This document shows, in pieces, positions 29,381-36,424 of a stretch of DNA of 40,647 bases (position 1 is its first letter; every line of letters starts with the position of its first letter). Below the pieces are notes generated by a model that ran no database searches, was not told the DNA's origin, and saw only the letters and a list, made by a program, of their open reading frames with translations. Origin of the DNA: SAR116 cluster bacterium AG-447-A06 (GTDB lineage Bacteria; Pseudomonadota; Alphaproteobacteria; Puniceispirillales; Puniceispirillaceae); contig QCPZ01000012.1 of assembly GCA_003212345.1 (NCBI GenBank), forward strand, positions 1-40,647. The letters run 5' to 3'. Made by a program: the position numbers and the translations under genes.

Positions 29381-30532
29381 CTATGCAGGTTGAATAATCA
29401 ACCGCCATCCCGAAGATCGAACAAACATTGTGAGCGCAAACATAAAAGCCAGTGCGACAAAAATATGCATTATTTCGGGTTCAATAAAGGCAAGACATGC
29501 CCCCGCTGCGAGTGGGCCAGCAGCCGCGCCAACATCACGCCATGTTTGGTTGCGCGCTAATGCTTTGACCTTATCTTCTGGATAGATGCGCGCAACGGCA
29601 GCAGGAAATAGGGTTCCCAATGCACCGCGTGATATTATGAGGGCAATAGATCCAAGCATCAATAGTCCACCACCAATTAACCCAAACCCCGCAATCGTTA
29701 GCGCAATCGCTAAAAACAATGGCGAGCGAATGCCAAACCTGTCTGCAATCATACCGGCGCAAGGGGCTATCAACATCTCGCTTAGGCGCCGCCCAGCCAG
29801 AATACTTCCCCCAATAAGAATAGCTGTTTCGATTGATAAATACTGTGCCCACATAAGAGAAATTGACACAGTAAACACACCATCAATGCCCGCGCCCATC
29901 CAAAATATTAGAAAATCCAGGCTATCTGGCCGAGGAAAGATTTTATCACGTGCCCTCGGCCGCTTTACCCGCCTTTTTTGACCAGAGTCATTTAGTCCAA
30001 ATGCAAGGCCAATTGAGACTGCTGTTGCCAACGACAAATACAGAAACACATCCCGCGGACCAGCAATGGCTGCAAGCCACGCACCAACAGTCATTGCCAG
30101 CAATGGGCCAACCTGCTCGACCGATCGACTTATTCCAATTCGGGTGCCGGTTTTTAGCGGATTCGCTGCCGCGTATGATAGAGTTACGAGCAATAAAGCA
30201 GCAAAAGACAGGCCCCAAACCATGCGTGATATGGTTAACAGAATTTCTCCCTCTAGAAATCCATAACCGGCGGTTGATAGAGTTGCGCTTAAAGCAGCAA
30301 TGAGACACATTTTTTTTAAGCCAATACGCTCTGCCAAATCAGCAATAAACCCATAAGCAAAAGTACGAATGATTCGGTTCACCGCAAGTAAAAACCCAAC
30401 CATCAGCATGCTGATACCGAACGCATCAGCATGGACCGGCAGTATCACGTAGAGGAGCGCATCTCCAAAAAGCGAGAGCGATAATACCCAAGATGAAATC
30501 CAGACATTTCGTATAACCAATCGATCGTTCAT
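29381..30532 (-). CDS. MFS transporter
   Basis: This 383-residue major facilitator superfamily protein has twelve likely helices, with FAYGFIADLAERIGLKKMCLIAALSA (loop 2-3 motif) and, in the second half, APCAGMIADRFGIRSPLFLAIAL. A Lys/Arg-rich central loop (GQKRRVKRPRARDKIFPRP) divides the halves. I chose the ATG at 30532 with AGGA upstream over an earlier GTG. It differs clearly from the next MFS gene. Substrate unknown; the neighbouring enamidase-like and PrpF-like genes make an organic acid or heterocycle possible but unproven. Confidence 0.87.
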   Translation of the reverse strand: MNDRLVIRNVWISSWVLSLSLFGDALLYVILPVHADAFGISMLMVGFLLAVNRIIRTFAYGFIADLAERIGLKKMCLIAALSATLSTAGYGFLEGEILLTISRMVWGLSFAALLLVTLSYAAANPLKTGTRIGISRSVEQVGPLLAMTVGAWLAAIAGPRDVFLYLSLATAVSIGLAFGLNDSGQKRRVKRPRARDKIFPRPDSLDFLIFWMGAGIDGVFTVSISLMWAQYLSIETAILIGGSILAGRRLSEMLIAPCAGMIADRFGIRSPLFLAIALTIAGFGLIGGGLLMLGSIALIISRGALGTLFPAAVARIYPEDKVKALARNQTWRDVGAAAGPLAAGACLAFIEPEIMHIFVALAFMFALTMFVRSSGWRLIIQPA

Positions 30533-30912
30533 GAATAGGTATCCTGTAAAACAACATTGGATGGGCTTGCTCACCGATACTCTGCAAGCTTCGGCCTCAG
30601 AACGATCAAGGAATTAAATGCTGACAGCCCTGACGCTAATCCGCAACAATTTTATCCGAGGGTACCTTTCAAACGCGGCTCTTTAAAAAGCTAATTATAA
30701 AAATTGAGGCAATTTATAATTACTTTTGGTTGCCCGTTTTCAGGCAGTGGCTACGTTAAATGTTATTAAGAGCAATACTGTGATTCCGATTGACAGCGCA
30801 GTAACTAACGGAGGCATTATTCTCTAAATCCCACTATCTGGTGTATATACAACTGAGCGACACAAGATCTAGCGAATTCATTTGGGGTTGTCAAATATCA
30901 ATGTGCCTAAAA
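30533..30912. other. 380-bp gap between MFS gene and DUF1185 gene, no gene seen
   Basis: There is no credible open frame. It must contain the promoter of the minus-strand MFS pair and the end of the enamidase-DUF1185 transcript. The clear structure in it is the A+T-rich inverted repeat at 30692-30722. Confidence 0.5.
30692..30722 (-). terminator. Inverted repeat, possible terminator of the enamidase-DUF1185 transcript
   Basis: The arms TAATTATAAA and TTTATAATTA pair perfectly and extend through ATTG/CAAT with a two-base bulge around AGG. On the minus strand the hairpin is followed by GC and five T. It lies about 190 bp past the DUF1185 stop. The stem is A+T-rich, so it may be weak. Confidence 0.35.
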
Positions 30913-31512
30913 TCAACGAAGACCATCCCCACCCCTAACATCTGACTGACTGAGGCCACCAAGCCGCGCATGAAGCCGGCCACGAGAGGCTCCCGCGAAT
31001 AAAACCAAGATTTCGTCTGCTCTTGGAGCATCATGCGCAGACACAGTTACGGTGTCATAATGTGAGCGCACGTATAGTGCATCTTTATGCGCCAACGGAA
31101 TATCAACAGCCGTTCCTGGACCACCAACTTTGCCAGTTGATGGTATCCAAGCTTGTCCACCACCGATGGCCTTACGAACAGGGTTTGCAAATGCAGTGGT
31201 CAGGCACGCATTACCGTGCTCATATTCGCCATCAACACCAACGACGCATGATTTACCATAGCTTTGGACAGGGTGCCCATTGGCAGCCCTGATCAAACGC
31301 TTGCCAAAAGCGTCACCGAGCCTACTCGAGTGCTCCGTCAAAAGAGACAGGTCCTGAGAGAATTTGTTGGCGTAGGGGTTTTGTATTACAACGCCAACAA
31401 CGAACTTAGCGATAGGTTCGCCGTCAGCTTCAACACCCATCTCATTAGATGCGGATTCTTCAAAAAACTCAAACCATTTGCGAACTTTATAGCCTTCCAC
31501 ATTTGTGTTCAT
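30913..31512 (-). CDS. Amino acid synthesis family protein (DUF1185/AA_synth)
   Basis: This 199-residue protein matches the DUF1185 (Pfam AA_synth) family closely. It has IAKFVVGVVIQNPYANKFSQDLS, YGKSCVVGVDGEYEHGNACLT, RKAIGGGQAWIPSTGKVGGPGTAVDIPLAHKDALYVRSHYD and a C-terminal DEILVLFAGASRGRLHARLGGL. The family name reflects an old suggestion; the biochemical role is unproven. The ATG at 31512 follows the enamidase-like gene's stop by nine bases, so the two are surely one operon, which points to joint action on one substrate. Confidence 0.88.
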   Translation of the reverse strand: MNTNVEGYKVRKWFEFFEESASNEMGVEADGEPIAKFVVGVVIQNPYANKFSQDLSLLTEHSSRLGDAFGKRLIRAANGHPVQSYGKSCVVGVDGEYEHGNACLTTAFANPVRKAIGGGQAWIPSTGKVGGPGTAVDIPLAHKDALYVRSHYDTVTVSAHDAPRADEILVLFAGASRGRLHARLGGLSQSDVRGGDGLR

Positions 31513-31521
31513 CAAACTGCC

Positions 31522-32709
31522 CTATCCCTCATACATATCGATGATATTCGATTTAATAACTTCTATCTTCCGAACCGGTGGCGGCGTATTCCTACTTCGC
31601 CCCACGAACCTCGGCACACCCGCTGTTATTACAGCACCTACTGCACATGGATCCCCATTTTTAAGCGCTGACAGCGCGTCACTCTTGGTTCCACCAAGAG
31701 GCGCATCAATCAAAACGACATCAGCATCATAGCCAGCTTTTAAAAAACCACTGCTAAGGCCATAACATTTTGCAACATTACCTGTCGCAGCGGCAATTAG
31801 TTCAGCCACGTCAAAATCCGCAAGTGAAGATATCTGGCTGATCGTGTAGATCAAACCAAGCGGCATAATTCCACTTCCTGTTGGTGTATCCGTCGCAATA
31901 AGAAAGCGCTCAAACGCATCATGTTTTTTTGCCATTTCAGCACAGAGTATTGCCGTCCTGAGGTTTCCAGCGGTGCAAACCTGCATCGCTATTTCTGTAT
32001 CTCGGGCAATAACCTCGAAATATTTGTCCTCCATTGATACCGGACCACCATTAATGTGAAAAGACACCTGCGGATTGATTTTGATAAGATCTTCGCCAGT
32101 TATCGGGAATGAACCGGGAATGGACGCCCCACCGGTGTGCAAGGTGGTAAATAAGCCAGCGTTTCTGGCTTCCGTTACTAGTTGGATGTATTCGGACGCG
32201 TCACCAACGGCGCCAAAGCCAGCTTTTGCAAGCCAAACACCCTTTGACACAACATCTTGGTAATCCTGTGATGTCAATCCTGGCTCTAAAATCAAAGAAC
32301 CGGCATGCACACGCATGCCACTTGGTCTAAAATTCTCAAAACATTTTTTGGCGGCAACAGCCAGTGCTTTTACACCATCAGGGTCCGTTGGCCGTCCCGG
32401 TACATGTACTTCTGAAGCCGAAATACTAGTAGTGACACCACCGTGGAGATAACTGTGAAGGTAACCCACAGTGTTTTGTCTTGGAGTATAGTCACCGAAG
32501 GTAATGTGCACATGTGAATCAATCAGACCTGGTACTGCAACTGAGCCAGCAGCATCAATGATAACGTCACTGTTATCAATGTCGGAACCCGTGACCTCAC
32601 CGACTTTACAGATCTGCTCTTCCTCTAACAAAATTGAGTTACCAGGAGTTATTGGATACCGCCAATTGCCCGATATAATCTGACCAATATTTAAGATGGC
32701 TGTTTTCAT
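31522..32709 (-). CDS. Enamidase-like amidohydrolase
   Basis: This 395-residue protein of the metal-dependent amidohydrolase superfamily has metal ligands HVH (66 and 68) in GLIDSHVHITFG, His 191 in LHTGGASIPGS and His 218 in FHINGGPVS. The segments GGVTTSISASEVHVPGRPTDPDGVKAL, TPTGSGIMPLGL and the C-terminal GDPCAVGAVITAGVPRFVGRSRNTPPPVRK closely follow bacterial enamidase, which hydrolyses a cyclic enamide in nicotinate fermentation. Substrate identity here is not shown, since no other nicotinate genes are present; a lactam or cyclic amide is the safer statement. It is first of a two-gene operon with the DUF1185 gene. Confidence 0.85.
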   Translation of the reverse strand: MKTAILNIGQIISGNWRYPITPGNSILLEEEQICKVGEVTGSDIDNSDVIIDAAGSVAVPGLIDSHVHITFGDYTPRQNTVGYLHSYLHGGVTTSISASEVHVPGRPTDPDGVKALAVAAKKCFENFRPSGMRVHAGSLILEPGLTSQDYQDVVSKGVWLAKAGFGAVGDASEYIQLVTEARNAGLFTTLHTGGASIPGSFPITGEDLIKINPQVSFHINGGPVSMEDKYFEVIARDTEIAMQVCTAGNLRTAILCAEMAKKHDAFERFLIATDTPTGSGIMPLGLIYTISQISSLADFDVAELIAAATGNVAKCYGLSSGFLKAGYDADVVLIDAPLGGTKSDALSALKNGDPCAVGAVITAGVPRFVGRSRNTPPPVRKIEVIKSNIIDMYEG

Positions 32710-32829
32710 AACACACTAATACGCCAATGAGCCTATATTTGGTTGCCGCAAAGCTTACTTTATTAACAGGCCTTTTGGACCTTCCAATCTATTCACAAGG
32801 CGTTGCACTCCTATTCAAGATTTTTGGAT

Positions 32830-33243
32830 TCAACGATGTTTGCAAAAAGCAGTCTCCCTGCCCCCGGGTTGGGACTGTTTCCATGTTTGGCCCAATTTAG
32901 CAAAGCGATACCTTCTTTTCCAAGACGGTTTAACAAAATCAATAACTGTCTCACCCCAGACAAGTTTGTTTTGAAGCCGCACTCCAGACAATTTACAAAT
33001 CGCAGTACCCCGTCCAAATGATGGCTTTTGAGACTCAGTTTCTGGACACCAATCTATAAACTGGCCTTTGGGTTTTTTATAAAGGACCTTGCTTGAAAAA
33101 ATTCCGCTATCGAGGAAAAAAATACGCTGGCCGACGCCTTTAACTTTGCAGATAATTTCTTCATCTGCAAACGACGTTGTAACTAAAAAAAAAGAAAGAA
33201 AGAAAATCCCTATCAAAGAACTTATCAGCTTCATCAGTGCCAT
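32830..33243 (-). CDS. Small secreted protein of unknown function, four cysteines
   Basis: This 137-residue protein has a clear signal peptide (basic MALMK, hydrophobic ISSLIGIFFLSFFLVTT, likely cleavage after SFA at residue 26). The mature part is basic and Trp- and Lys-rich, with cysteines near 32, 66, 83 and 134, which could form two disulfides in the periplasm. I recognise no family. The first ATG has AGAAGG very close upstream; an ATG three codons later is possible. It is separated by about 120 bp from the enamidase-like gene, both on the minus strand. Confidence 0.6.
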   Translation of the reverse strand: MALMKLISSLIGIFFLSFFLVTTSFADEEIICKVKGVGQRIFFLDSGIFSSKVLYKKPKGQFIDWCPETESQKPSFGRGTAICKLSGVRLQNKLVWGETVIDFVKPSWKRRYRFAKLGQTWKQSQPGGRETAFCKHR

Positions 33244-33731
33244 CTACCTTCTTAACCAAAATCCAAAAAAGTATCACCACCTCCGGACACAGATATTTGT
33301 CCCAAAGGCAAACCAGTGCGAACCCGCCATATCTTCAAGTCCGACCCCCAAAGGTTAACACAACTCCCACAATTGCAAAAGTGAAGCAGTTACAGCACCT
33401 CAAAAAATTCCCAGTGTTGCCCTGTAACGTATTAACGCCAACAATAATTCATCCGGTAAGAGAACCATTGCGGTCTAGTCATTTGCATGTTTCATTTGTT
33501 GCCCAGCACTCATGTTGGTCTTTCCTTGTACAGATTAATGGTGCTAACTTTGTTGCGCCATGTGAGAGAAGAACTTCAATGCTCAACTGGGACAAAAAAT
33601 ATTGGGCGTATTATCGTCGTGATCACTCGGGACGAGTACAACGATGGTGTCTTCATGAGGTTGACGAGAGAACAACAAAAACCATCACACGAATTATTAA
33701 ATTTACGTGAACTAACCTGAAGGAGGTAAGA
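33244..33731. other. 488-bp gap, no convincing gene
   Basis: Two overlapping plus-strand frames are open here (33237-33710 and 33487-33720), but neither has a ribosome site, a normal composition or a family match. They contradict each other in frame. The gap ends in the AAGGAGG box of the next gene and probably contains that gene's promoter. It may be decayed accessory DNA. Confidence 0.4.
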
Positions 33732-34112
33732 ATGGGTTTTAGAACTGGAAACACCACATTTGGCTTTACGATGCGAGTGCCGGCGAACGAGGCCGCAACC
33801 GTTGACGATTTAATTGACTCCCACGCAAAATGGATGTCAGAAACCCATTCACTCGAACCTGAAAATGGAAAACTGCAAACACTTGAGTACTTTGTTTCTA
33901 AGGCAACCGAACTAAATGACATGATGGACCCTTCAAAAGGTTCTACTGGAAATATTATCTACAACGTGAGTGAGGTTCATATAGACGATGAGCACTTTGG
34001 CAAACATGTTGAGCTTGGGCAAAGTTGGGATCGCATCGGTGAGTTTTTTGGATTATTTGAAAGATACTCGCCTTTGGTGACAATGGGCGGACGGGTTATC
34101 GCTAAATTATGA
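33732..34112 (+). CDS. Unknown protein (126 aa) with consensus ribosome-binding site
   Basis: This 126-residue soluble, acidic protein has a near-perfect AAGGAGG box seven bases before the ATG, so it is very likely translated well. It starts MGFRTGNTTFGFTMRVPANE and ends RIGEFFGLFERYSPLVTMGGRVIAKL. The alternation of strands and helices and the short C-terminal GGRVIAKL resemble a ferredoxin-like alpha/beta-barrel (Dabb type) subunit, but this is only an impression. No signal peptide, membrane segment or cysteine is seen. It stands alone between two gaps. Confidence 0.65.
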   Translation: MGFRTGNTTFGFTMRVPANEAATVDDLIDSHAKWMSETHSLEPENGKLQTLEYFVSKATELNDMMDPSKGSTGNIIYNVSEVHIDDEHFGKHVELGQSWDRIGEFFGLFERYSPLVTMGGRVIAKL

Positions 34113-34212
34113 CCTATTACAAAACATAGAAAATGAAATTCAATGCCCTTAAAAATAACATTTTTCACCGATTACATATCTGAAATTGGAAGACTTCTGT
34201 TTTTGGCAACCT

Positions 34213-34428
34213 ATGAACTGCAAAAACACGATGACTGAAGTGATCCATAACATTGTTGCTCAAATCGAACAGATAATTTTCTGGCTCACGGTCACGGTTT
34301 ACTTTATTTTTGGAATTTGTATTGTATGGCTTATCGGGTTTGTCAGGCGTCATCTTGGGTTGGACGCACACTCTATTGAATTGCGGCGTATTCGAAGAAT
34401 TCTAGAAGGCCAGAATTCAGGGAAATAG
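34213..34428 (+). CDS. Small single-pass membrane protein, unknown
   Basis: From the ATG at 34213 this is a 71-residue protein with one strong membrane helix (IIFWLTVTVYFIFGICIVWLIGFV) followed by a positively charged tail (RRHLGLDAHSIELRRIRRILEG). A TTG nine codons earlier and an ATG six codons later are alternatives, and there is no clear ribosome site. The tail might form an amphipathic helix. No family is recognised. It lies about 140 bp before the left boundary of the tRNA-Pro element and seems to be outside it. Confidence 0.45.
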   Translation: MNCKNTMTEVIHNIVAQIEQIIFWLTVTVYFIFGICIVWLIGFVRRHLGLDAHSIELRRIRRILEGQNSGK

Positions 34429-34568
34429 TTTGCATTGACCTTTTTAAGCCTTGATTAACTCAGCCGCCGCGGGCCAGGTTTCTTAACACCATGAGAGAAT
34501 ACCCAAATACAAAAACGAATCTGGGTGATAAAGGCCGGTGACCAATAAAAATTGATTGATGAGAAGTT

Positions 34569-34616
34569 TTTGGTCGGAGCGGCGGGATTCGAACCCACGA
34601 CCCCTACACCCCCAGT
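34569..34616 (-). repeat. Distal attachment site: copy of the 3' half of tRNA-Pro
   Basis: This is identical over 48 bases to 36377-36424, that is, the CCA end, acceptor 3' strand, T arm, variable loop and anticodon 3' arm of the tRNA-Pro gene, plus two flanking T. It stops in the anticodon loop, and the 5' half is missing, so it cannot be a working tRNA. A 3'-half tRNA copy at the far end is the classic trace of tyrosine-recombinase integration into a tRNA gene. Outside it, 34429-34568 holds no gene; inside, 34617-34796 holds one heptamer pair and no gene. Confidence 0.85.
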
Positions 34617-34701
34617 AAATAAAATAAGGGTGTTGCAGTAGGTTTTCTAAGGTTTTAAGCCAGTTTTTACTTGTCCAATACGCTGCTGTACGCTGTAGTT
34701 T

Positions 34702-34719
34702 ACTCCCCATTTACTCCCC
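34702..34719 (+). repeat. ACTCCCC heptamer pair, left end of element (candidate integrase arm site)
   Basis: Two ACTCCCC heptamers start at 34702 and 34713, 11 bp apart, about 86 bp inside the left attachment copy. The same doublet is found at the other end at 36292-36309. One helical turn of spacing at both ends suggests binding sites for one protein, most likely the arm-type sites of the absent integrase. Confidence 0.5.
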
Positions 34720-34796
34720 AATTATGCTTTCTCCTTCTTCTATTTAAAGCCACCGAAGGTTGCTGCCGTGTAAAGGCGGTAACACTAATTCAGAAC

Positions 34797-36215
34797 TTAA
34801 AAATCGAAAGATTCCTGTCGCCGTCTAAAAATGGGCAGATCAGCAGTCAAGTCAACTTCTCTTCCATCATCTAAAGCCAACACATCTTTAGTAAAAATTT
34901 CTGTATTTCCTTTACGAAAAATCTTGGGACCCGTGTATTTAAATTCGTTAAATTCGCCTAAAATATCGCTTTCAAACTTCTCTGCCTCTGTACCCTTTTC
35001 AAAACGCCACAATTTTACTATTCGTATTTTAGCTCTATCTCTTACTGGAAAACGCTGCTCCACCGAGTGATTAGTTATCCCAACTTTATAGAGTATTTTT
35101 CCATCATCCAAATTTATAGCTATGTAATAGAGTAGCGCAGGTAAGTTGTGATCAAACCTGAAGTCTGCACATTTTGGACAACCCGTGAAGCGCCTGCCGT
35201 TAATGCTGGCTTTCCATTCGTGGTCATTTACTTTTGGACACTTCCACCAAAATAATTTTGATGATCCTTCAGTAAATTGTTCTGGTCTGAGATCGCCATT
35301 TTTTGTTGGATGCCAATCTTTAGCAATCTCTGGATATTTGTATAAAAAATTATTAGTTTTGCTAACTTTTTGGCCCGCACAAAATGGACAGCCAGTTTTT
35401 TGCCTTACTCTTAGAATAACACTGGTCATCCATTCATGATCATCACCTTTCGGACATTTCCACCACACTCTTTTATTTGACTCTGAAACAACTTTATCTG
35501 GTCTTAAGTTACCATTTTTTGTTGGGTGCCATTCTTTAGCTATCACTGGATGATTGATTAAGAGAGTATTGTTTTTACTTATTTTTTGATTTGCACAAAA
35601 AGGGCATTTTCGTTTATTGGCTGTTCTATTATTTATTGCCGTTTTCCACTCATGATCATCTCCATGAGGGCATTTCCACCACACTTTTTTTCCTGAACCA
35701 AAGGTTGAATTCTCTGGTTTCAAATCACCATTTTTTGTTGGGTGCCATTCTTTGGCGATCTCAGGATATTCAACTAACAGATTATTAGTTTTACTTACCT
35801 TTTGACCTGCACAAAATGGACAGCCAAATTTTCTTTGAGTTCGAAGGTTGATCGGCGTTGACCATTCATGATCATCCCCTTCTGCGCACTTCCACCAGAC
35901 TTTTCTTGTCATGTTTGGCGTGACATCTTCCGGTCTTAAGTCACCGTTTTTTGTTGGGTGCCACTCATTGGCGATTTTAGGATCGCTGACTAGCAGGTTA
36001 TTAGTAACACTCACTCTTCTGCCAGAGCAAAACGGACAACCCCTACCCCTAGTTCTATCGTCTATTCTTGTAACCCATTCATGGTCATCACCTTCCGGAC
36101 ACTTCCACCACACTTTTTTGCCTGAGCCATAGGTATAATTCACCGGGTTGAAATCACCATTTTTTGTTGGGTGAATTTGCTCACATAAATTTGGATAGTC
36201 TGCCAAAGTTCTCAT
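34797..36215 (-). CDS. Five-repeat zinc-ribbon/treble-clef (DUF4379-like) protein with C-terminal GIY-YIG-like nuclease domain
   Basis: Five tandem units of about 71-73 residues (numbering from the upstream TTG at 36233) each have HPTKNGD (21, 92, 163, 235, 308), then WWKC, DDHEW and CPxC. First cysteines are 45, 116, 188, 260 and 332; CxxC pairs follow at 66, 138, 210, 282 and 352. The WxC...HEW...R...CPxC pattern is that of DUF4379 zinc domains. After about residue 365 the fold changes: LLYYIAINL, YKVGITNHSVEQRF (382-395), FESDILGEF (Glu 421) and GNTEIF (442-447) follow the order of GIY-YIG/T5orf172-type endonucleases. The likely role is DNA binding and cutting; a defence or element-maintenance function is inference. 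I chose the ATG at 36215; the TTG at 36233 is possible. It is the only gene between the tRNA-Pro copies. Confidence 0.82.
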   Translation of the reverse strand: MRTLADYPNLCEQIHPTKNGDFNPVNYTYGSGKKVWWKCPEGDDHEWVTRIDDRTRGRGCPFCSGRRVSVTNNLLVSDPKIANEWHPTKNGDLRPEDVTPNMTRKVWWKCAEGDDHEWSTPINLRTQRKFGCPFCAGQKVSKTNNLLVEYPEIAKEWHPTKNGDLKPENSTFGSGKKVWWKCPHGDDHEWKTAINNRTANKRKCPFCANQKISKNNTLLINHPVIAKEWHPTKNGNLRPDKVVSESNKRVWWKCPKGDDHEWMTSVILRVRQKTGCPFCAGQKVSKTNNFLYKYPEIAKDWHPTKNGDLRPEQFTEGSSKLFWWKCPKVNDHEWKASINGRRFTGCPKCADFRFDHNLPALLYYIAINLDDGKILYKVGITNHSVEQRFPVRDRAKIRIVKLWRFEKGTEAEKFESDILGEFNEFKYTGPKIFRKGNTEIFTKDVLALDDGREVDLTADLPIFRRRQESFDF

Positions 36216-36291
36216 CAGGACATTTAAGCCCAATTTAGGGTCAGTCTCAACGCCGCAAACAGGCGAAAACTGTCAGACAAAGCAATAAATT

Positions 36292-36309
36292 ACTCCCCAA
36301 TCACTCCCC
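36292..36309 (+). repeat. ACTCCCC heptamer pair, right end of element (candidate integrase arm site)
   Basis: ACTCCCC starts at 36292 and 36303, again 11 bp apart, about 68 bp inside the tRNA-side attachment copy and just upstream of the nuclease-like gene. It has the same orientation and period as the left pair. Confidence 0.5.
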
Positions 36310-36315
36310 AAAATC

Positions 36316-36346
36316 AAAAAAAGCCATCAACCAATTTAGATAGATG
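36316..36346 (-). terminator. Possible terminator downstream of tRNA-Pro
   Basis: On the minus strand an imperfect stem (CATCTATC against GGTTGATG) is followed by GC and seven T. It lies 33 bp past the tRNA 3' end, a plausible stop for the tRNA transcript. It lies inside the element, so it was supplied by it. The stem has a mismatch and a wobble pair, so confidence is low. Confidence 0.3.
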
Positions 36347-36376
36347 ACTAGTAATAAATTGATTTTATTTATAAAA

Positions 36377-36424
36377 TTTGGTCGGAGCGGCGGGATTCGA
36401 ACCCACGACCCCTACACCCCCAGT
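36377..36424 (-). repeat. Proximal attachment site: 3' half of the intact tRNA-Pro
   Basis: This is the partner of the copy at 34569-34616, identical over 48 bases. It runs from two T outside the CCA end to the anticodon loop, the region where tRNA-directed tyrosine recombinases usually cross over. The tRNA gene is complete on this side because the incoming element restored or retained its 3' half. Confidence 0.85.

Larger units (their letters stand above)
34569..36424 (-). mobile_element. 1.8-kb tRNA-Pro-integrated element without integrase, carrying one nuclease-like gene
   Basis: The boundaries are the two exact 48-base copies of the tRNA-Pro 3' half. The copy at 36377-36424 is part of the intact tRNA; the other is a fragment. 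The interior has one gene (34797-36215) that nearly fills it, plus a pair of ACTCCCC heptamers near each end in the same orientation and with the same 11-bp period. The gene is more A+T-rich than the core genes on both sides. There is no integrase, excisionase or replication gene. It fits the description of a cis-mobilisable or trans-mobilised island, or the remnant of a larger one after internal deletion. Confidence 0.75.

Noticed and set aside
33237-33720. Two overlapping plus-strand frames of 157 and 77 codons
   Set aside because: No ribosome site, no family match and unusual composition. They conflict with each other.
34483-34710. Minus-strand open frame across the left attachment copy
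   Set aside because: It runs through the tRNA fragment and the heptamer pair, begins in one of the ACTCCCC repeats and has no ribosome site, so it is a chance frame.
35280-36180. Regularly spaced repeats of about 20 bases, CRISPR-like at first sight
   Set aside because: They recur every 210-220 bases inside one continuous reading frame and encode the HPTKNGD turn of each zinc unit. Spacers are far too long and are themselves repeats.
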